DNA from: a virus
IMG/VR virus record: IMGVR_UViG_3300015202_000004
Span: 124,001 to 188,000 of that record
Direction: 5' to 3' (one strand)
Length of the DNA: 64,000 nt
This document shows positions 7,300 through 14,900 of the stretch, piece after piece (position 1 is the first letter of the stretch; every line of letters begins with the position of its first letter). Below the pieces are notes generated by a model, which was not told where the DNA came from, ran no database searches, and saw only the letters and a program-made list of their open reading frames with translations. Position numbers and translations under genes: made by a program.

Positions 7300-7387
7300 T
7301 GGAGGAGAGTCAGGGATTCGAACCCTGGGTCCCTTGCAGGACTTTAGTTTTCAAGACTAACGCAATCGGCCACTCTGCCAACTCTCC
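7300..7387 (-). tRNA. tRNA-Ser (TGA)
   Basis: Type II: perfect acceptor GGAGAGT/ACTCTCC, anticodon arm TTAGT-CTTGAAA-ACTAA (anticodon 7351-7353), variable arm GTCC-TGCAA-GGAC, T-arm CAGGG-TTCGAAT-CCCTG, encoded CCA, discriminator T. Confidence 0.93.
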
Positions 7388-7390
7388 AAA

Positions 7391-7579
7391 TTAGATTAAG
7401 ACTTCAATACCAACGATATTACCGTCTTTATCTTTGTCAATATTACACATGTAAGAAGAACTTGTTTCTTTTACAAATTCACCTACGGGCAATTCTTTAA
7501 TTCGGAAATAAAACGCCTCTACGTTAGAAGCGTCAATTTTTTCCCGAGTCATTGACACGACGACTTTTTCTGTATTCAC
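7391..7579 (-). CDS. DUF2283-like protein, 62 aa
   Basis: GTG start at 7579, six bases after the -10 of the 7586-7614 promoter, so leaderless with a GTG. The C-terminus [13 protein letters not shown] matches the ending typical of DUF2283 proteins (D-x-x-G-x-I-x-GIEIL). Function unknown. The tRNA-Ser begins 3 bases past its stop and is probably on the same transcript. Confidence 0.65.
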   Translation of the reverse strand: MNTEKVVVSMTREKIDASNVEAFYFRIKELPVGEFVKETSSSYMCNIDKDKDGNIVGIEVLI

Positions 7580-7585
7580 AATATT

Positions 7586-7614
7586 ATTATACTACTTTCT
7601 TCTATTCTTGTCAA
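7586..7614 (-). promoter_or_regulatory. Promoter giving a leaderless GTG-start mRNA
   Basis: TTGACA (7609-7614), 17-bp spacer, TATAAT (7586-7591), then 6 bases to GTG at 7579. Confidence 0.85.
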
Positions 7615-7848
7615 CTAAAAACTATGGCGTTCTTTCAAGTCCATAATATCTAAATGATTACGAACGTTCTTAGGCGTCATAATATTAGCGTGACCTTCAA
7701 AAGATTCTATGGTGATGCCAGTATCTTCAACAGCCGTTTGAATTTTGCTTATGATAGCTGCATACCAAGCGCCCGTGCGAGGAACCATTTTCATTGCTTG
7801 AATTAGGTTAGCGATTTCGTATTCATTCAACTCGATGTGTATTTCCAT
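7615..7848 (-). CDS. Hypothetical protein, 77 aa
   Basis: ATG at 7848 is 8 bases after GGAGG; the frame opens at 7863 but that ATG overlaps the ribosome site. Helical, acidic N-terminus (MEIHIELNEYEIANLIQAM). No family recognised. Confidence 0.65.
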   Translation of the reverse strand: MEIHIELNEYEIANLIQAMKMVPRTGAWYAAIISKIQTAVEDTGITIESFEGHANIMTPKNVRNHLDIMDLKERHSF

Positions 7849-7916
7849 AGCACATCCCTCCATAGTTTAAAGTTGTAACACTATAAAGTAGATGTTTATG
7901 ATATAAAAATATCACA

Positions 7917-8135
7917 TTAACGTTTTACTTTCAAGTTCAAAAATATCGTGATTAATTTAAATATTACTAACGGAAAGAACAAAATTGACAAAAGCAGATG
8001 CCAAACCACTCTTGGATGTGTAACTAAATTATATAAAGATTCATGAACCCTAATGTCACCACTTGACGATGTAGTCAACTCAAGTGGACCAAATGCAAAA
8101 CTTAAAAAAATCAAACAAATTAAAATCGCAATCAT
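7917..8135 (-). CDS. Small membrane protein, 72 aa
   Basis: ATG at 8135 overlaps the stop of the NADAR gene as ATGA, with AAAGGTT upstream. Two hydrophobic segments (about residues 1-19 and 46-64) flank a polar loop; basic C-terminus LKVKR. Likely inner-membrane; function unknown. Confidence 0.65.
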   Translation of the reverse strand: MIAILICLIFLSFAFGPLELTTSSSGDIRVHESLYNLVTHPRVVWHLLLSILFFPLVIFKLITIFLNLKVKR

Positions 8136-8638
8136 TTCATAACCTTTACACAATCGCGAACTTCCATAAGAACTTCGCCGAGCCAATTTGTACCACGCCA
8201 GTTTGCCGGATTATTTACACGGGGGTCATTTACCGCTAATTTAACACCCCAAATAGCATCGTAAGGCGAAGCTTCAACAAGGTGCTTATCTCCCGTAGAG
8301 ATAATGTATTTACGTAGTTTTTCATCAGATGTGAATTTTGATAAATTAACATTGAAAACAATATCTTTGGCAACATTGTTCCACGTTTCAACATCAAAGT
8401 TCTTTACAGTTTTACCCAAAGCTTTTTGCCCCGAAGGGTTCGATTCGCGCATGATTTTATCAAACGCTTCCTCGTCATTAAAGAATAAAGCTTTACCAGC
8501 CATCATTCCTTGTTCAGCACAATTTAGTGCCAATTGTTTTCCAAATAACTCAGCACTAAAATTACCAGTCTGATACCACTGGGAAAACACGCCTCCGTAG
8601 AAGAAGACGTATTTTTCAGTGATTCTTTGGGAATCCAA
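8132..8638 (-). CDS. NADAR family N-glycosidase (YbiA/DUF1768-like)
   Basis: About 168 residues. FFYGGVFSQWYQ, NCAEQGMMAGKALFF, KALGKTVKNFDVETW and EASPYDAIWGVKL match NADAR proteins. Family members hydrolyse riboflavin intermediates or remove ADP-ribose from nucleic acids and act as anti-defence enzymes in some phages. No ATG is in frame; TTG at 8638 sits after AAGGG, overlapping the end of rtcB (an upstream TTG at 8656 is possible). Fits the window's ADP-ribose gene set. Confidence 0.82.
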   Translation of the reverse strand: MDSQRITEKYVFFYGGVFSQWYQTGNFSAELFGKQLALNCAEQGMMAGKALFFNDEEAFDKIMRESNPSGQKALGKTVKNFDVETWNNVAKDIVFNVNLSKFTSDEKLRKYIISTGDKHLVEASPYDAIWGVKLAVNDPRVNNPANWRGTNWLGEVLMEVRDCVKVMK

Positions 8639-8640
8639 TA

Positions 8641-10767
8641 TTAACCCTTCACGCAAAGAACTTGTTTGATTTGATGCACCACTTCAACTAAATCAGATTG
8701 AGCCGCCATGACAGCATCAATGTCTTTATAAGCTTGTGGGATTTCGTCTATCACCCCAATATCTTTTCTGCACTCAACACCCTTGGTTGCAGCGATTTGG
8801 TCTTCAACCGTGAACTGTTTCTTTGCTTGTGTACGCGACATTACTCGTCCTGCCCCGTGGGAACAAGACATGTAAGATTCAGCGTTTCCAAGACCGCGAA
8901 CAATGTACGATTTAGTACCCATCGAACCAGGGATAATTCCCATTTCCCCTCGGCCAGCGCGAACCGCACCCTTACGGCTTACATACATTTCTTCACCGAA
9001 GTGAATTTCTGTAGTAACGTAGTTGTGGTGACAGTTGATGACTTCGGTGTCAATGGTGAACGTTGGAAGCTTAAGGCGGTCCTCACGCATTACTGAAAGC
9101 AAACGCTTAAGCATGACTTCACGGTTTGTGGCCGCATAATCTTGTGCCCAAGTCATTGCCTTGACGTAATCCTCGAACGAATCCGTACCTTCCGATAAGA
9201 ACGCAAGGTCCTTATCCGGCAAAACTTCGCCACGCTTTTCAAGTTCCGCTTTCGCTTCGTTGATAAAGTATGAACCGATTTTGTTACCGATTCCACGCGA
9301 ACCCGAGTGCAGCATTAACCATACGCGATTTTCTCTGTCGAGACAGAGTTCGATGAAGTGGTTGCCGCCACCAAGGGTAGCAAGCTGATTGACCGGGTGC
9401 TTGTCGTTGACGATTTTTGGATATTTCTCGTCTAACCATTTGAACCCAGCATCAAGGTGCTTCCAGCCTGTTTCAACAACAGACGGGACACGAGTATGCA
9501 TGTTGAATCCAACTGGAACCGTGCGCTCAAAAGCTTCACGGAGAGGTTTTAAATCAGATGGCAAATCTTCGGCCTTCAAAGAAGTACGAACTGCCGCCAT
9601 GCCACAATTACCTGTCATAGCAATGTTCCCACCTCGTCGCATTACCCAGTATCCAGATGGCAAAGTAAAACAATAAGCCCTACCGTCAATCGGAACTACT
9701 TCTGTTATTTCTGACTTTGGCACACCAGCCATACCCACCATGGTATTATTATGAGCAAAAACACGATAATCAATGGCACCACTGTAATGTTCATCTTGCC
9801 GTAAAACCGCTCTATATCCAGATGCAGTAAAAGCATAATGAGCAAAATCAGCAGCTTCTTTAATCCGCGTAAAAAATACACGGTCTTTTATATTCCCGTC
9901 CCAATGAAAACATTCATCAGTGAAAATTTTTAATTGCGCTAAAGAAGCTTTCCAAAGCCATTCATATGTTTTTGTAACTTTTGGCGGTAGAAATCTGAAA
10001 GATACATCTTCGCCATAAATTTTTTCTGTATACTTAATTTTTGCGGCATCTAAAAGTTCTTTTGCTTTTTTTGATTTACGGGCTTTACGTACCTTTACAA
10101 CAGCATGATTTTGATGGTCAATATGACCATCTGCTAAAACCATTACCATAACACGCAAATTATCATCTGAGATTTCAATTGAATTTGATAAAACTGGTGT
10201 AAAAGTAGTCATAAATTCAGCTTTATAACCTTGAACTAAATAGTCATGTGTCCTTTTAAATTGTTCAGCAGTTATAACTTTTTGAACACGAATCCGGTCG
10301 CGGCCAGAAATTTCCCAACACAAAATTGTATGGTCTGGCGATAAAACTTGGTTAATACCATGCTTAGTTTTAAAAGAATATAGTTTATCGTATTCTTTTT
10401 TAATATATTCTTTTGGTTTAACAAACTCACCTTGGCCTGTACTCGGGTCATATTGCATAACTGAATCACCGTCTTGATATTCTGAAATAAATTTCCATCC
10501 ATCTTCAGATAAAAATTCTGTTTCCGCATCAACGCAACCGATATCAACGCCAACGATGCTCGGAATTATAACATTCTTGGTTGCAATTACACTACCAACA
10601 GTTGAACCAATTCCGGCGTGTACGTCGGGCATGATTGCTACACCGTGGACGAATGGAAGCAACGCAACGTTTAAAACTTGCTTACGGGCAGATTCTTCGA
10701 AGACTACGCCTTCGACCCAAGCCTTAACAGGCTTACGCCCTGGCCCTTCAATTAATTCATAATTCAT
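8641..10767 (-). CDS. rtcB: RNA ligase RtcB interrupted by an intein
   Basis: 708 residues: RtcB N-extein (1-77), intein (78-387), C-extein (388-708). RtcB joins RNA 2',3'-cyclic phosphate (or 3'-phosphate) ends to 5'-OH ends using GTP and Mn2+. Visible signatures: PDVHAGIGS, VGVDIG|CGM split by the intein, LGGGNHFIE, HSGSRG, and SCSHGAGR near residue 630, which holds the guanylated His. In-frame without stops. Promoter 10777-10805 puts GAGGAAG at the very 5' end of the mRNA. Followed by NADAR. Likely repairs tRNAs cut by host nucleases. Confidence 0.95.
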   Translation of the reverse strand: MNYELIEGPGRKPVKAWVEGVVFEESARKQVLNVALLPFVHGVAIMPDVHAGIGSTVGSVIATKNVIIPSIVGVDIGCVDAETEFLSEDGWKFISEYQDGDSVMQYDPSTGQGEFVKPKEYIKKEYDKLYSFKTKHGINQVLSPDHTILCWEISGRDRIRVQKVITAEQFKRTHDYLVQGYKAEFMTTFTPVLSNSIEISDDNLRVMVMVLADGHIDHQNHAVVKVRKARKSKKAKELLDAAKIKYTEKIYGEDVSFRFLPPKVTKTYEWLWKASLAQLKIFTDECFHWDGNIKDRVFFTRIKEAADFAHYAFTASGYRAVLRQDEHYSGAIDYRVFAHNNTMVGMAGVPKSEITEVVPIDGRAYCFTLPSGYWVMRRGGNIAMTGNCGMAAVRTSLKAEDLPSDLKPLREAFERTVPVGFNMHTRVPSVVETGWKHLDAGFKWLDEKYPKIVNDKHPVNQLATLGGGNHFIELCLDRENRVWLMLHSGSRGIGNKIGSYFINEAKAELEKRGEVLPDKDLAFLSEGTDSFEDYVKAMTWAQDYAATNREVMLKRLLSVMREDRLKLPTFTIDTEVINCHHNYVTTEIHFGEEMYVSRKGAVRAGRGEMGIIPGSMGTKSYIVRGLGNAESYMSCSHGAGRVMSRTQAKKQFTVEDQIAATKGVECRKDIGVIDEIPQAYKDIDAVMAAQSDLVEVVHQIKQVLCVKG
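9607..10536 (-). other. Intein with LAGLIDADG endonuclease in RtcB
   Basis: 310 residues inserted between VGVDIG and CGMAAV at the metal-binding Cys of RtcB. Block A starts at Cys (CVDAETEFL), block B is HGINQVLSPDHTIL, a LAGLIDADG-like motif is VMVMVLADGH, and the end is RGGNIAMTGN followed by Cys+1. The penultimate residue is Gly rather than the common His. It should self-splice; the endonuclease would home into intein-less rtcB. Confidence 0.92.
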
Positions 10768-10776
10768 AACTTCCTC

Positions 10777-10805
10777 ATTCTATCACTTTGCCAAACGGTT
10801 GTCAA
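10777..10805 (-). promoter_or_regulatory. rtcB promoter
   Basis: TTGACA (10800-10805), 17-bp spacer, TAGAAT (10777-10782); preceded by GGTA, giving the recurring GGTATTGACA. Only 9 bases (GAGGAAGTT) lie between the -10 and the rtcB ATG. Confidence 0.85.
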
Positions 10806-10821
10806 TACCTTCGGTAAAAAA

Positions 10822-11157
10822 TCACGCTTCTTTTAGTGTCTGTCTCTTGAGAAGCGCGGCCTTCGGTAATTCCTTGCTGTTCATTTCGCCGTCCTCATAA
10901 ACAATTTCATGACCAATCAAACCTTCAATGACTTTAATCATGGAAATATTATCTAAAGCTCCCACCGTTTCGTCGTCCCATTCATTATCCAAGTCAAGCC
11001 CTTGGTCATACTTTTCTTTTAATAAAGCAATTGCTTCTTCTTTGCTAGAAGCTAATACTTCATAAGTATATGCAAAACAAGTACTATACCATTCATCAAA
11101 AGTTTGATAATCTTTAGTAGGGCTGGCAAGATATCTAGGTGGTCTTTTTTCAGCCAT
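10822..11157 (-). CDS. Hypothetical protein, 111 aa
   Basis: ATG at 11157 abuts the stop of 11157-11600. Contains TYEVLASSKEEAIALLKEKY and DLDNEWDDETVG; acidic, alpha/beta. No recognised family. Operon with the next two upstream genes. Confidence 0.65.
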   Translation of the reverse strand: MAEKRPPRYLASPTKDYQTFDEWYSTCFAYTYEVLASSKEEAIALLKEKYDQGLDLDNEWDDETVGALDNISMIKVIEGLIGHEIVYEDGEMNSKELPKAALLKRQTLKEA

Positions 11158-11600
11158 TATATTTTTATTTCTATGCCGTAATCGGCAAGATTTCTGTGCA
11201 TGAAAACGATTGCATGATTAAAATTATTGCCGATACCACGGGCATCAGAATTCGTGAACGGCACCTTCATTGAAAATTCCCATTTACCACTCTTCAGAAG
11301 CAAGACGTTGATGTATTGCTTAAGGGTACTTAGCTTCTTAAGGATGCGCTCAAAAGATTCATAGAAGTAATCGTTTGGTGCTTCTACCACAGGTTCGTGG
11401 TAAAGCTTCTGGTACATTTTCTTGAAAGCAAGAAAAACAGACGGGCCACTTGACTCTAGAACTTCGTTATTTGTCAAAACAAAGACCTTGAAAACGTTAT
11501 CTTCGAAAATCAAAGTAACATTCTCTTCTCGGTCTACGCCCTCTCGGGTTATAAGTGTTTTGACTAAATCTTCTAAAGTCAAATGGGTTAAGCTCTTCAC
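11157..11600 (-). CDS. Hypothetical protein, 147 aa
   Basis: ATG at 11600 overlaps the end of the NUDIX gene. Alternating strands and helices, basic; no recognised motif. Translation probably coupled to the NUDIX gene. Confidence 0.65.
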   Translation of the reverse strand: MKSLTHLTLEDLVKTLITREGVDREENVTLIFEDNVFKVFVLTNNEVLESSGPSVFLAFKKMYQKLYHEPVVEAPNDYFYESFERILKKLSTLKQYINVLLLKSGKWEFSMKVPFTNSDARGIGNNFNHAIVFMHRNLADYGIEIKI

Positions 11601-12031
11601 TTTGCTTTCTCGGCTACTGCCTTTTTTACTGCTTTTTTGATTGTTTTCAGAAAACCTTCATCAACTTCGTACAAGGGTTCTGGCAAGGATTCAATATCAA
11701 ACCATACCCATCCTTCACACTTATGGGGTTCTGTGTTAACGGCTTTCTGTTTACCTTTAACTTTCCCAATATAAAAGAAAGTAAGATATTGATTGCTCTT
11801 GCCTACTTCCTCTGTGAAACCGATATATGACGTTTTTCCAATGTTTAAATCTGTTTCTTCCTTTGTTTCTCGCACGGCTGTATCCGCGATAAGCTCACCA
11901 AATTCATGGTGACCACCAGGAAATTGCCACATACCGTTACCGTGCTTGGCAATTCTTTTGCCCATTAAAACTTGGTTCTTCTTGTTTATGGCTACACAAG
12001 CTACGCCAATTTTAATTTTTCCATTTGCCAT
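11597..12031 (-). CDS. NUDIX hydrolase
   Basis: 144 residues. The Nudix box is complete: GGHHEFGELIADTAVRETKEE (G-x5-E-x7-REU-x-EE). LMGKRIAKHGNGMWQFPGG resembles NUDT1/MutT-type proteins that sanitise oxidised or other nucleotides. ATG at 12031 follows GAGGCACTA. Heads a three-gene leftward run. Confidence 0.9.
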   Translation of the reverse strand: MANGKIKIGVACVAINKKNQVLMGKRIAKHGNGMWQFPGGHHEFGELIADTAVRETKEETDLNIGKTSYIGFTEEVGKSNQYLTFFYIGKVKGKQKAVNTEPHKCEGWVWFDIESLPEPLYEVDEGFLKTIKKAVKKAVAEKAK

Positions 12032-12206
12032 TAGTGCCTCAGAAGATGAAAAATGCTGTAATAATTATGATGGTAGTAGTGATGAAATTATAATGATGGT
12101 ATTAAGAGCTTGAATATAATGGTCGCGACGGCATTCGACAACCAACGAGTATGGTGACCAAAAAATAAGTAAATATACTTCATGGAACTATGGTATCACA
12201 TAAGTA

Positions 12207-12239
12207 ATAAAAAAGCAAGAAACCCTTATCGGGCTTCTT
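12207..12239 (-). terminator. Rho-independent terminator after the Ser tRNA pair
   Basis: On the minus strand AAGAAGCCC-GATAA-GGGTTTCTT followed by GC and six T. The stretch 12040-12206 between it and the NUDIX gene is AT-rich and holds no supported gene. Confidence 0.8.
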
Positions 12240-12245
12240 TAAAAT

Positions 12246-12333
12246 TGGAGGAAAGCAGAGTAATTGAAACCCACTCCTTGCAGAGCCAACGATATTCGAA
12301 GCCGTGCTGGTACGCCTGTCCAGTTTACTTTCC
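12246..12333 (-). tRNA. tRNA-Ser (CGA), partly degenerate
   Basis: Type II body: acceptor GGAAAGT/GCTTTCC, encoded CCA, discriminator T. Anticodon arm ACGGC-TTCGAAT-ATCGT gives CGA with one C-A mismatch. The T-stem GAGTG/TACTC encloses an enlarged 9-base loop GGTTTCAAT. Functionality is uncertain. Confidence 0.65.
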
Positions 12334-12379
12334 ATAAGAATTTTAATTTAAAATGGAGGACTTATAACATTTGAAATAT

Positions 12380-12469
12380 TGGAGGAAGAGGAGCGAGTCG
12401 AACGCTCAAGGGCTTTAACACCTCGACAATTTTCTAGATTGCTACCGTCGCCAATCGGCTTGCTCTTCC
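12380..12469 (-). tRNA. tRNA-Ser (AGA)
   Basis: Type II: perfect acceptor GGAAGAG/CTCTTCC, anticodon arm GCAAT-CTAGAAA-ATTGT (anticodon 12433-12435), long variable arm, T-arm GAGCG-TTCGACT-CGCTC, encoded CCA, discriminator T. An A34 Ser tRNA is rare in bacteria. Confidence 0.85.
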
Positions 12470-12480
12470 ATGCTCTATTT

Positions 12481-12508
12481 AGTATACCACAAAAACCTCA
12501 GAAGTCAA
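12481..12508 (-). promoter_or_regulatory. Promoter for the Ser (AGA)/Ser (CGA) tRNAs
   Basis: TTGACT (12503-12508), 16-bp spacer, TATACT (12481-12486), leftward, about 6 bases before the tRNA region. Confidence 0.75.
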
Positions 12509-12511
12509 GAC

Positions 12512-12787
12512 CTAAGAATGTTCAACAATTAAATTGGGGGAAATAAATTGAACGAAGTCTATATCTTCAGGCTTTTTTCCTTCCAAACTTTGAAGGAGCT
12601 TGTCGAAATAGGTTTCAGGGTCCTTAAAGATGTAGGTATAGAAAATGCTATCAGTATTTTCTAATGACTTCTTAATACCTGAATTGTCAAATTCCATATA
12701 CCAATGACCGTTACTATGAGTTAGCGTTGCGATTGGGTAAGAATTTCCACAGGATAAATCAGGTAGATACTTTATTTGATACTTCAT
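12512..12787 (-). CDS. Hypothetical protein, 91 aa
   Basis: ATG at 12787 preceded by AAGGCTTGG and overlapping the 3' end of the MazG-like gene by 29 bases; the frame opens at 12859 but lacks a ribosome site there. Contains HWYMEFDNSGIKK; no family recognised. Confidence 0.6.
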   Translation of the reverse strand: MKYQIKYLPDLSCGNSYPIATLTHSNGHWYMEFDNSGIKKSLENTDSIFYTYIFKDPETYFDKLLQSLEGKKPEDIDFVQFISPNLIVEHS

Positions 12788-13793
12788 TAATCCAAGCCTT
12801 ATCGTGGGTAATTTTTGTGTCGTAAATGCTAAATTCAATGATGGTCTTATCAACTTCAAATCCTAACTCTTGAATATCCATTTTTAGAAATTCAACAACG
12901 TTTTCAAAATCTTCTTTATAAGCATCGTATGAACGCAATGTCATCATTATTATATAACGTTTTTTATCAATTCTTTTAAACATATTACGGGAAAGATGGG
13001 CATCGTATCTAGTAGCTAAATCCTTTAACAATTCAATACTTGGTGGAACTCCATAAGGAATAAAGGCTGCGCCACTTCGGCAAAGACGTTCCCATTGTAA
13101 CGATTCTTCAAGCGTCATAGGTTCTTCTACAACAACTGCCAAATGGCTTTCAAAATAACAATCTTTTGGCATTGTTTCTGGTCCAAATTGACTAGATGGC
13201 GCTGCCGGATGCCAAGGCACTGTTTCAATCTTACTTCTAACTACTGAAATTCCCGCTTCAGTCAAAGCCCTGTTTACACGCTCTACTTCAGCATATGCTT
13301 TCTGATTGTTACCAAATAAAACAGACGAAGTTTGCACATCCTCTAGTAAAACGTTCCCCGCTCTACTTTGAAGGTCCAAGATAATTGGTTTTACTCCAAT
13401 TTCATTACAAACTTTTTTGAAATGCTCACATTCAACATTTTCAACAGTAATGTGAATCTCATAAGGGATGTTATCATGGTTTTTAATAGCGTCTTCTTTA
13501 ACTTGAAGAGAACGCCACTTAGCAGACTTTTTGACTATCATTGATTCAATTTCGTCAGTTGTAAATCCAACGTCATATGCACAACTTATAGCACACAAAA
13601 TTGTATCAACCGCTTCGTTAAGAACTGATTCTCTTTCAACGAATTGATGAATTGCACCTGGCTGATTCGTATAAGCTAAAACAACCTTGGCTAAATCTCC
13701 TGCTTCGTTTGAAGTCTTTAAAGCCTTACCTGTTAGGTCTTTTTTGTCTTCGCTCGAAAGAAATTTTATGTAGTCAAAGATTTTTTTATTCAT
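12759..13793 (-). CDS. MazG-like domain protein with unknown C-terminal region
   Basis: 344 residues. The N-terminal ~100 residues hold the MazG-type motifs (KTSNEAGDLAKVVLAY and NEAVDTILCAISCAYDVGF, with paired acidic helices). The remainder begins YEIHITVENVECEHFKKVC and shows repeated beta-alpha pattern (a second similar stretch YIIMMTLRSYDAYKEDF), possibly a duplicated domain, not recognised. Start overlaps the stop of the upstream RHH gene (ATGA). Confidence 0.7.
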   Translation of the reverse strand: MNKKIFDYIKFLSSEDKKDLTGKALKTSNEAGDLAKVVLAYTNQPGAIHQFVERESVLNEAVDTILCAISCAYDVGFTTDEIESMIVKKSAKWRSLQVKEDAIKNHDNIPYEIHITVENVECEHFKKVCNEIGVKPIILDLQSRAGNVLLEDVQTSSVLFGNNQKAYAEVERVNRALTEAGISVVRSKIETVPWHPAAPSSQFGPETMPKDCYFESHLAVVVEEPMTLEESLQWERLCRSGAAFIPYGVPPSIELLKDLATRYDAHLSRNMFKRIDKKRYIIMMTLRSYDAYKEDFENVVEFLKMDIQELGFEVDKTIIEFSIYDTKITHDKAWINEVSNKVST

Positions 13794-13963
13794 TTAGCTT
13801 CCTTGTCTGTTTTTAATTTAGCACGGTCAGATACAATTTTTTCTTCGCAAGCTTTAATGATGAATTCTTCAATAGTCTCGCGAGTTTTTAAACACGCTTC
13901 AAGAATTAAAAGATAAAGTTTACGGTCAATTTCAAGTTGAATAGTTACGTATTTTTTATTTAT
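13790..13963 (-). CDS. Ribbon-helix-helix protein with apparent ATA start codon
   Basis: 57 residues. KKYVTIQLEIDRKLYLLIL, then TRETIEEFIIKACEE: an Arc/CopG-like strand-helix-helix, so probably a DNA-binding repressor. The frame is closed upstream by TAA and has no ATG, GTG or TTG; the first plausible codon is ATA at 13961-13963, one base after the stop of the upstream gene. Its TGA overlaps the ATG of the MazG-like gene. Translation may depend on termination-reinitiation. Confidence 0.6.
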   Translation of the reverse strand: MNKKYVTIQLEIDRKLYLLILEACLKTRETIEEFIIKACEEKIVSDRAKLKTDKEAK

Positions 13964-13964
13964 A

Positions 13965-14246
13965 TTAAACTCGCACGTATTCGATGATTTTTACTTCTTT
14001 AGGTGCCACTTCAAAACATTGAACATTGCCAACTTCATATTCAAAAGGTCTTTCACCTATCGCATCGCCTGTATTTTTACGATAGTCAACCTGATAATAT
14101 TTATTATCGGGACTTCTAAAAACCATTGTATAAATGTTGGCCCAACGTGTGGAGCCCGTTTCCTTTTCTTCCACCTTGATATAATCTTCATTCTCATCCC
14201 AAACTATTTCTCTTAATACTCCGGGTGACAATTTAATGGTTGCCAT
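13965..14246 (-). CDS. Hypothetical protein, 93 aa
   Basis: ATG at 14246. Beta-rich, acidic (WDENEDYIKVEEKETG); no family recognised. Directly upstream of the RHH gene and downstream of three tRNAs. Confidence 0.65.
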   Translation of the reverse strand: MATIKLSPGVLREIVWDENEDYIKVEEKETGSTRWANIYTMVFRSPDNKYYQVDYRKNTGDAIGERPFEYEVGNVQCFEVAPKEVKIIEYVRV

Positions 14247-14279
14247 CTTTATTCTCTTTTTCTAGAAGGTTAAAAATTT

Positions 14280-14367
14280 TGGTGAGACGAGTGGGACTCG
14301 CACCCACGTTGAGGAATTACCCTGTCGGTTTAAAAAACCGCTGCACTCGCTACTTAGCTACCGTCTC
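14280..14367 (-). tRNA. Type II tRNA (Leu-like body) whose anticodon loop reads TTT
   Basis: Acceptor GAGACGG/TCGTCTC, discriminator A and encoded CCA, T-arm GTGGG-TGCGAGT-CCCAC, a ~17-nt variable arm (AGG-GTAATT-CCT). Body and A73 fit tRNA-Leu. The anticodon arm is GCGGT-TTTTTAA-ACCGA, placing TTT (Lys) at 34-36, with a G-A mismatch at 27-43. A shifted loop giving TAA (Leu) would break the stem. Isotype is uncertain. Confidence 0.7.
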
Positions 14368-14372
14368 ATATT

Positions 14373-14447
14373 TGGTGCGCCCGGTGGGACTTAAACCCAC
14401 AACCAATCCGTTAAAAGCGGATTGCTCTATCATTGAGCTACAGGCAC
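14373..14447 (-). tRNA. tRNA-Lys (TTT)
   Basis: Type I: acceptor GTGCCTG/CGGGCGC, D-stem GCTC/GAGC, anticodon arm ATCCG-CTTTTAA-CGGAT, T-arm GTGGG-TTTAAGT-CCCAC, discriminator A, encoded CCA. Confidence 0.92.
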
Positions 14448-14448
14448 A

Positions 14449-14523
14449 TGGTGGATTAGGTGGGTACTGCCCCCACATAGACTTGCTTAAGAGGCAAGCA
14501 CATTACTTGTCTGCCACTAATCC
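14449..14523 (-). tRNA. tRNA-Lys (CTT), divergent T-loop
   Basis: Perfect acceptor GGATTAG/CTAATCC, anticodon arm CTTGC-CTCTTAA-GCAAG, T-stem GTGGG/CCCAC with loop GGCAGTA lacking TTC, encoded CCA, discriminator A. Only one base separates it from tRNA-Lys (TTT). Confidence 0.7.
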
Positions 14524-14528
14524 AGAAT

Positions 14529-14900
14529 TTAAAATGTTCCCCAGAATTTTTTACCTGGCAGTTCTTCAGACCAAGCGCTGTCGAAATAGCAGTTGTCAGA
14601 TGCCGTTTCAAATAAAGGTGCGATTTCTTCTTTTGTGAATCCTGCTAATCCACAACCAATTTGTGTCACTTGGAATTCTAATTCAGGATTTAATTTAGCG
14701 TAAATAACAAAATCATCTACGTATCGTTTTACATCTTCAACTTCAAGAGAATAAAGTTCCTCGTCTTTTGTAGGAATAGCATAGCTATTACCATAATGAC
14801 CGATGCCTTTTCCCAAGATAGCGCCATGTTTTTCACGAGCAACTTTAGCTGCACCCGCACCGTGAACTCCTCGTTTATTACTTCCAAAGACAAAAATCAT
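14529..14900 (-). CDS. Macro-like phage protein (A1S_2505 type)
   Basis: 123 residues. MIFVFGSNKRGVHGAGAAKVA, GNSYAIPTKD and QVTQIGCGLAGF with IAPLF near the end resemble the A1S_2505-type phage protein, related to macrodomain ADP-ribose-binding folds (GIG/GCG loops). May bind or hydrolyse ADP-ribose derivatives. ATG at 14900 overlaps the stop of 14897-15256 by 4 bases. Confidence 0.65.
   Translation of the reverse strand: MIFVFGSNKRGVHGAGAAKVAREKHGAILGKGIGHYGNSYAIPTKDEELYSLEVEDVKRYVDDFVIYAKLNPELEFQVTQIGCGLAGFTKEEIAPLFETASDNCYFDSAWSEELPGKKFWGTF

Noticed and set aside
12040-12206. Small gene or RNA in the AT-rich gap after the tRNA-Ser pair
   Set aside because: Only a Met-rich 15-codon frame and a GGTC/GACC near-hairpin; no promoter or ribosome site.
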